From Methylobacter sp. (GTDB lineage: Bacteria; Pseudomonadota; Gammaproteobacteria; Methylococcales; Methylomonadaceae): a stretch of 8,098 nt of DNA. The position numbers were made by a program, and so were the translations under genes. Positions 5,841 through 8,098 of this stretch are shown in pieces; position 1 is the first letter of the stretch, and each line of letters begins with the position of its first letter. The notes under the pieces were generated by a model, which was not told where the DNA came from, searched no databases, and saw only the letters and a list, made by a program, of their open reading frames with translations. The DNA lies in NCBI GenBank assembly GCA_023229605.1, contig JALNYY010000118.1, positions 1 through 8,098 of the forward strand, written 5' to 3'.

Positions 5841-6905
5841 CTATAAACCCAACGGATTGTTGGGATCTACGCCATCCATAAAAGGCAGGCCCCGCTCCTG
5901 ATGGGTCAGTTGGTATATTTTCCCCAACCAGTTGTTGAATACCGCTTTTGCCGTATCGTTCCATGTATTGTCAATATGCTCCAGCACCCGATTTTCCGGG
6001 AATTCGGCCAGCCTCTGCCCATTCTGCCTGGCCGATCTGACCTGCCGCCCATAATCGGCAAGAATCTGCTGAACGGCGGCATTAAAATAATTTTCGGGGA
6101 ACGGCGGGTAGTCGTCTATTTCGGCGCGATAAAAGCGCAGGACTTCACGCTTGTATTCTTTCAGCAGGCTGATGTCGTCATATTCAGGATGGCCCTGAAA
6201 AAACACGATACGGAAACCGTCCGGGCTGACGGCAAGATGAACGCCGGCTTCTTTGCTGACCGCCAGGACTTTAAGGCCGTGCCGCTCCATATCGCTTTGG
6301 AATATTTCATTAAACCGGGAATGGGGGACATCAAAACGCGTGTTGATTTCTGCGACCAACGGATGGGCGCGGTCAATTAATTTATGCGAAAAAACCCCCC
6401 AACGTTTGGCCGGTAAGCGGGTGCGCTCGACGCCGTAGCAGTATTGAATGACCGCATGGGTAGCAAGACACGAACAAAGCACCGAAGTGACATTTTCCTT
6501 GGCCCAGAAAAAAACCTCGGTCAGCGGCTGCCAGAAGTCCTCTTCGGGCAATCGGGGATGGGTGACATTAGCGCCGCTGATGATCAGCGCATCCAGCCCG
6601 TCGCGTTTGATTTTCTCGAAGGGCTCATAATATTTAGCGATATGGGCTTGCGCTTCCGGGCCTCTTTTCAAGCCTTCAATAGTAAAGGGATGCACATGAA
6701 ACTGGACAATTTGATTGCACGCGCCCACCAGTCGGAAAAACTGCCTTTCCGTCGCTTCCAACGCCGCATCGGGCATCATATTGAGCAGGCCGATATGCAT
6801 TTCCCGTATATCCTGATTGCGGGCGCGCTCAGGATCTAATATTTCCTCCCCTTCTTCGCGCAGGCGTTGAAATGTCGGTAAATCAGTATGAGCGACTAAA
6901 GGCAT
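5841..6905 (-). CDS. metA: MetA-like homoserine O-acyltransferase
   Basis: The 354-residue protein is a MetA-type member of the class I glutamine-amidotransferase fold, which activates homoserine by O-acylation in methionine synthesis, in the cytosol. Visible family features include IGLLNMMPDAALEATERQFF (38-57), corresponding to the LNLMP segment of E. coli MetA, the nucleophile C146 in VTSVLCSCLATHA, PHSRFNE at 194-200, GHPEYD at 238-243 with catalytic H239 and E241, and a C-terminal FNNWLGKIYQLT. It is longer than E. coli MetA (309), mainly near 255-310. Two points differ: the nucleophile is followed by LATHA rather than WxxQA, and T115 occupies the position where Gly or Glu sets succinyl versus acetyl preference. 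The acyl donor therefore cannot be stated. A CGGAG site precedes the ATG. It is third in the operon, with 15 bases to the upstream gene. Confidence 0.85.
   Translation of the reverse strand: MPLVAHTDLPTFQRLREEGEEILDPERARNQDIREMHIGLLNMMPDAALEATERQFFRLVGACNQIVQFHVHPFTIEGLKRGPEAQAHIAKYYEPFEKIKRDGLDALIISGANVTHPRLPEEDFWQPLTEVFFWAKENVTSVLCSCLATHAVIQYCYGVERTRLPAKRWGVFSHKLIDRAHPLVAEINTRFDVPHSRFNEIFQSDMERHGLKVLAVSKEAGVHLAVSPDGFRIVFFQGHPEYDDISLLKEYKREVLRFYRAEIDDYPPFPENYFNAAVQQILADYGRQVRSARQNGQRLAEFPENRVLEHIDNTWNDTAKAVFNNWLGKIYQLTHQERGLPFMDGVDPNNPLGL
5848..5864 (-). promoter_or_regulatory. Hairpin at the metA-guaD junction
   Basis: The last metA codons form a perfect 6-bp stem, CCCAAC-aatcc-GTTGGG on the minus strand, ending seven bases before the guaD ATG. 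It contains the only Shine-Dalgarno-like bases (TTGGG) for guaD, so that start may depend on ribosomes finishing metA. The effect is inferred. Confidence 0.4.
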
Positions 6906-6920
6906 AACCGGACTCCGTTA

Positions 6921-7766
6921 TCATTGCTGGGAACCCAGCGCATCGGCGATAAGCCGGATAAAATCATCCTCGCCGTTGACGGCGGCGGCATCATTCGCAT
7001 CGACAGTATAACCGTATTGATCGGCGATAGCCTGATAGCGGGGCAGTCTGGATTTGAATAACTCGGGAAAAACCCAGGAGACAAAATCATCCGGCTGAAT
7101 AACATCGGGGGAAGAGTAATTTCTAAGCTTCATGAATTCGGCGAGTTTTTCATCAAGAAACGCTTCCCGGTAATAAAGCGGCTTGGGATCGGATTTGGCC
7201 CGTTCAATAATGGTTTGCTCCAATTCCGGCGGAATTTTGATATAAACGATCAGCGTGTTCTGCGCCAGCGTTTCCAGCACCTCGGGACAGTCCAACTCGC
7301 AAACGCTGCCGCCCGCATCATTGACAAAATGTTGATACCCGTAAATGTCTACAGCTTTATCGATAAAATCCGGCACATCATTCATTGCGTCAATTTCGGC
7401 CTGATGATGCAGTTTTTGGCGGCGCTTGAATTCCTGCAAAGACAGACCGCCCAATTCAGGATTGCCGAGTTTGCCGAGAAAACTGGAAACCGGGGCCAGG
7501 TTATCAACGGTTATTTTATTGCTGATATGGATGGAGTCGGACAGCAGCAACTCGCGCAGAAAAGGAACACGCATGGCTTGGCGCTTAATATTATCCAGAA
7601 TAGGTTCTTCCAGATATTTTGTGCCTATCCGGTAGTCGCCTGAATAGTGGAACCATTTGGCTTTAGGCAATTTATTGGCCAGCGTGGTTTTGCCCGCGCC
7701 GGACATTGCCAGCAGGGTAATTCGTTTGGTTTTCCAGTCCAGGAATTCCTGAGGACTCATTTTCAT
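6921..7766 (-). CDS. Uncharacterised P-loop NTPase (kinase-like)
   Basis: The 281-residue protein opens, after a short lead, with a hydrophobic strand ITLLA and a Walker A motif AMSGAGKT at 20-27. The strand-loop-helix close to the N-terminus resembles small nucleotide or shikimate kinases. Further strong patterns are FHYSGDYRIGTKYL (39-52), EFKRRQKLHHQAEIDAM (112-128), GYQHFVNDAGGSVCELD (143-159), possibly holding the Walker B acidic residue (D150), the strand TLIVYIKI (171-178) and RAKSDPKPLYY (189-199), possibly a lid with R189. There is no signal peptide or membrane segment. I do not recognise a named family; substrate and role are unknown. AGGA seven bases before the ATG at 7766 supports the start; an ATG two codons later is an alternative. 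It lies between the DUF6763-like gene (13 bases) and metA (15 bases), so these are probably one transcript. Confidence 0.8.
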   Translation of the reverse strand: MKMSPQEFLDWKTKRITLLAMSGAGKTTLANKLPKAKWFHYSGDYRIGTKYLEEPILDNIKRQAMRVPFLRELLLSDSIHISNKITVDNLAPVSSFLGKLGNPELGGLSLQEFKRRQKLHHQAEIDAMNDVPDFIDKAVDIYGYQHFVNDAGGSVCELDCPEVLETLAQNTLIVYIKIPPELEQTIIERAKSDPKPLYYREAFLDEKLAEFMKLRNYSSPDVIQPDDFVSWVFPELFKSRLPRYQAIADQYGYTVDANDAAAVNGEDDFIRLIADALGSQQ

Positions 7767-7779
7767 GATGTATTCCTAA

Positions 7780-8079
7780 TTAATCCAGGTAATCTTCGAT
7801 GTCCAGATCGTCAGGATTGGGGCGATGTTCGTCCGTGTCGGTATAGCCCAGGTCATCGCTTTCAAGATCGTCAAAAGGCGCGCTCCAGTCTTCAGGAGCC
7901 TCGATATAATCGAAGGTTGAGTTATACCAGCTGTCATGATCATATTCGCCAATATCGCCGTTAAGGTATTGGACTTCAATGGAATCATCGCTTTCTTCAA
8001 TGGCGACGACTTTAAATTTCAGGTTGTTTTCTACGTCCTTGTACCAACTGCCGATGATAGGGTCTGCTATGGTTGTCAT
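7780..8079 (-). CDS. Small acidic protein, DUF6763-like
   Basis: The 99-residue protein starts MTTIADPIIGSWYKDVENN, continues with strand-like KFKVVAIEESDDSIEVQYLNGD and W-containing turns (DHDSWYN, APEDWSAP at 61-68) and ends in a very acidic tail (70-99) rich in Asp and Glu. The opening and the IEVQYLNGDI...PEDWSAP pattern are what I recall for the uncharacterised DUF6763 family of gammaproteobacteria; the family number is from memory. No signal peptide, membrane segment or cysteine is present, so it should be cytoplasmic. A beta-barrel-like small domain with an acidic tail could bind a basic partner, but function is unknown. The start has a GAGGA site (8090-8086) at six bases. It is the first gene of the operon visible here; its promoter lies beyond the right edge or in the last few bases. 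Confidence 0.8.
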   Translation of the reverse strand: MTTIADPIIGSWYKDVENNLKFKVVAIEESDDSIEVQYLNGDIGEYDHDSWYNSTFDYIEAPEDWSAPFDDLESDDLGYTDTDEHRPNPDDLDIEDYLD

Positions 8080-8098
8080 GATTATTCCTCAATGCTTA

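Noticed and set aside
5901..6380. 159-residue plus-strand open frame
   Set aside because: It is antisense to metA, including the GHPEYD catalytic region; no motif of its own.
6444..6839. 131-residue plus-strand open frame
   Set aside because: It is antisense to well-conserved metA sequence and has no supporting features.
1..8098. A novel defence or mobile-element system
   Set aside because: Both strands were read; no nuclease, integrase, transposase, toxin-antitoxin pair or phage gene is visible, and gene content is mainly housekeeping or signalling.

Overview
The window looks like ordinary chromosome of a gammaproteobacterium with roughly balanced GC content. The protein set (a hemerythrin-fused cyclic-di-GMP enzyme, a gamma-type PurM, a MetA-like acyltransferase next to a GuaD-like deaminase, and a small acidic protein resembling the DUF6763 family) together with REP-like palindromes beginning GTAGG would fit a methanotroph of the order Methylococcales. 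That placement is an inference from memory of protein style, not from a search.

Left part (1-3244). The 5' part of a FUN14-family membrane protein gene runs leftward off the edge. A 350-base gap follows, holding a compact REP-like palindrome cluster and then the upstream region of a large rightward gene. That gene encodes an 882-residue signalling protein with a complete hemerythrin domain, two PAS-like domains, and GGDEF and EAL domains that both keep their catalytic motifs. It is probably an oxygen- or redox-responsive enzyme of c-di-GMP turnover.

Middle part (3245-5372). The signalling gene converges on a leftward unit made of purM and a small gene that appears to be broken by a one-base frameshift. 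Between them lies an inverted pair of REP hairpins, each followed by a T-run on its own outgoing strand, so it can act as a two-way terminator. It also supplies the stop codon of the broken gene. Upstream of purM is a divergent intergenic region with a good purM promoter candidate. The divergent rightward gene encodes a small secreted protein of unknown function. It converges on the next leftward operon, and the gap between them is almost filled by one long imperfect palindrome with a GCCTTTT tandem repeat inside.

Right part (5373-8098). A tight leftward operon reads, in transcription order: a small acidic DUF6763-like protein, an unassigned P-loop NTPase, a MetA-like homoserine O-acyltransferase, and a GuaD-like guanine/nucleoside deaminase. 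Gaps are 13, 15 and 0 bases. MetA points to methionine synthesis and GuaD to purine salvage. The roles of the first two genes and the reason for the grouping are unknown.

I saw no tRNA, rRNA, CRISPR array, insertion sequence, phage gene or recognisable defence system. The points most worth following are the uncharacterised four-gene operon, the frameshifted small gene ending in a REP element, the large palindrome at 5270-5369 and the hemerythrin-PAS-PAS-GGDEF-EAL protein.
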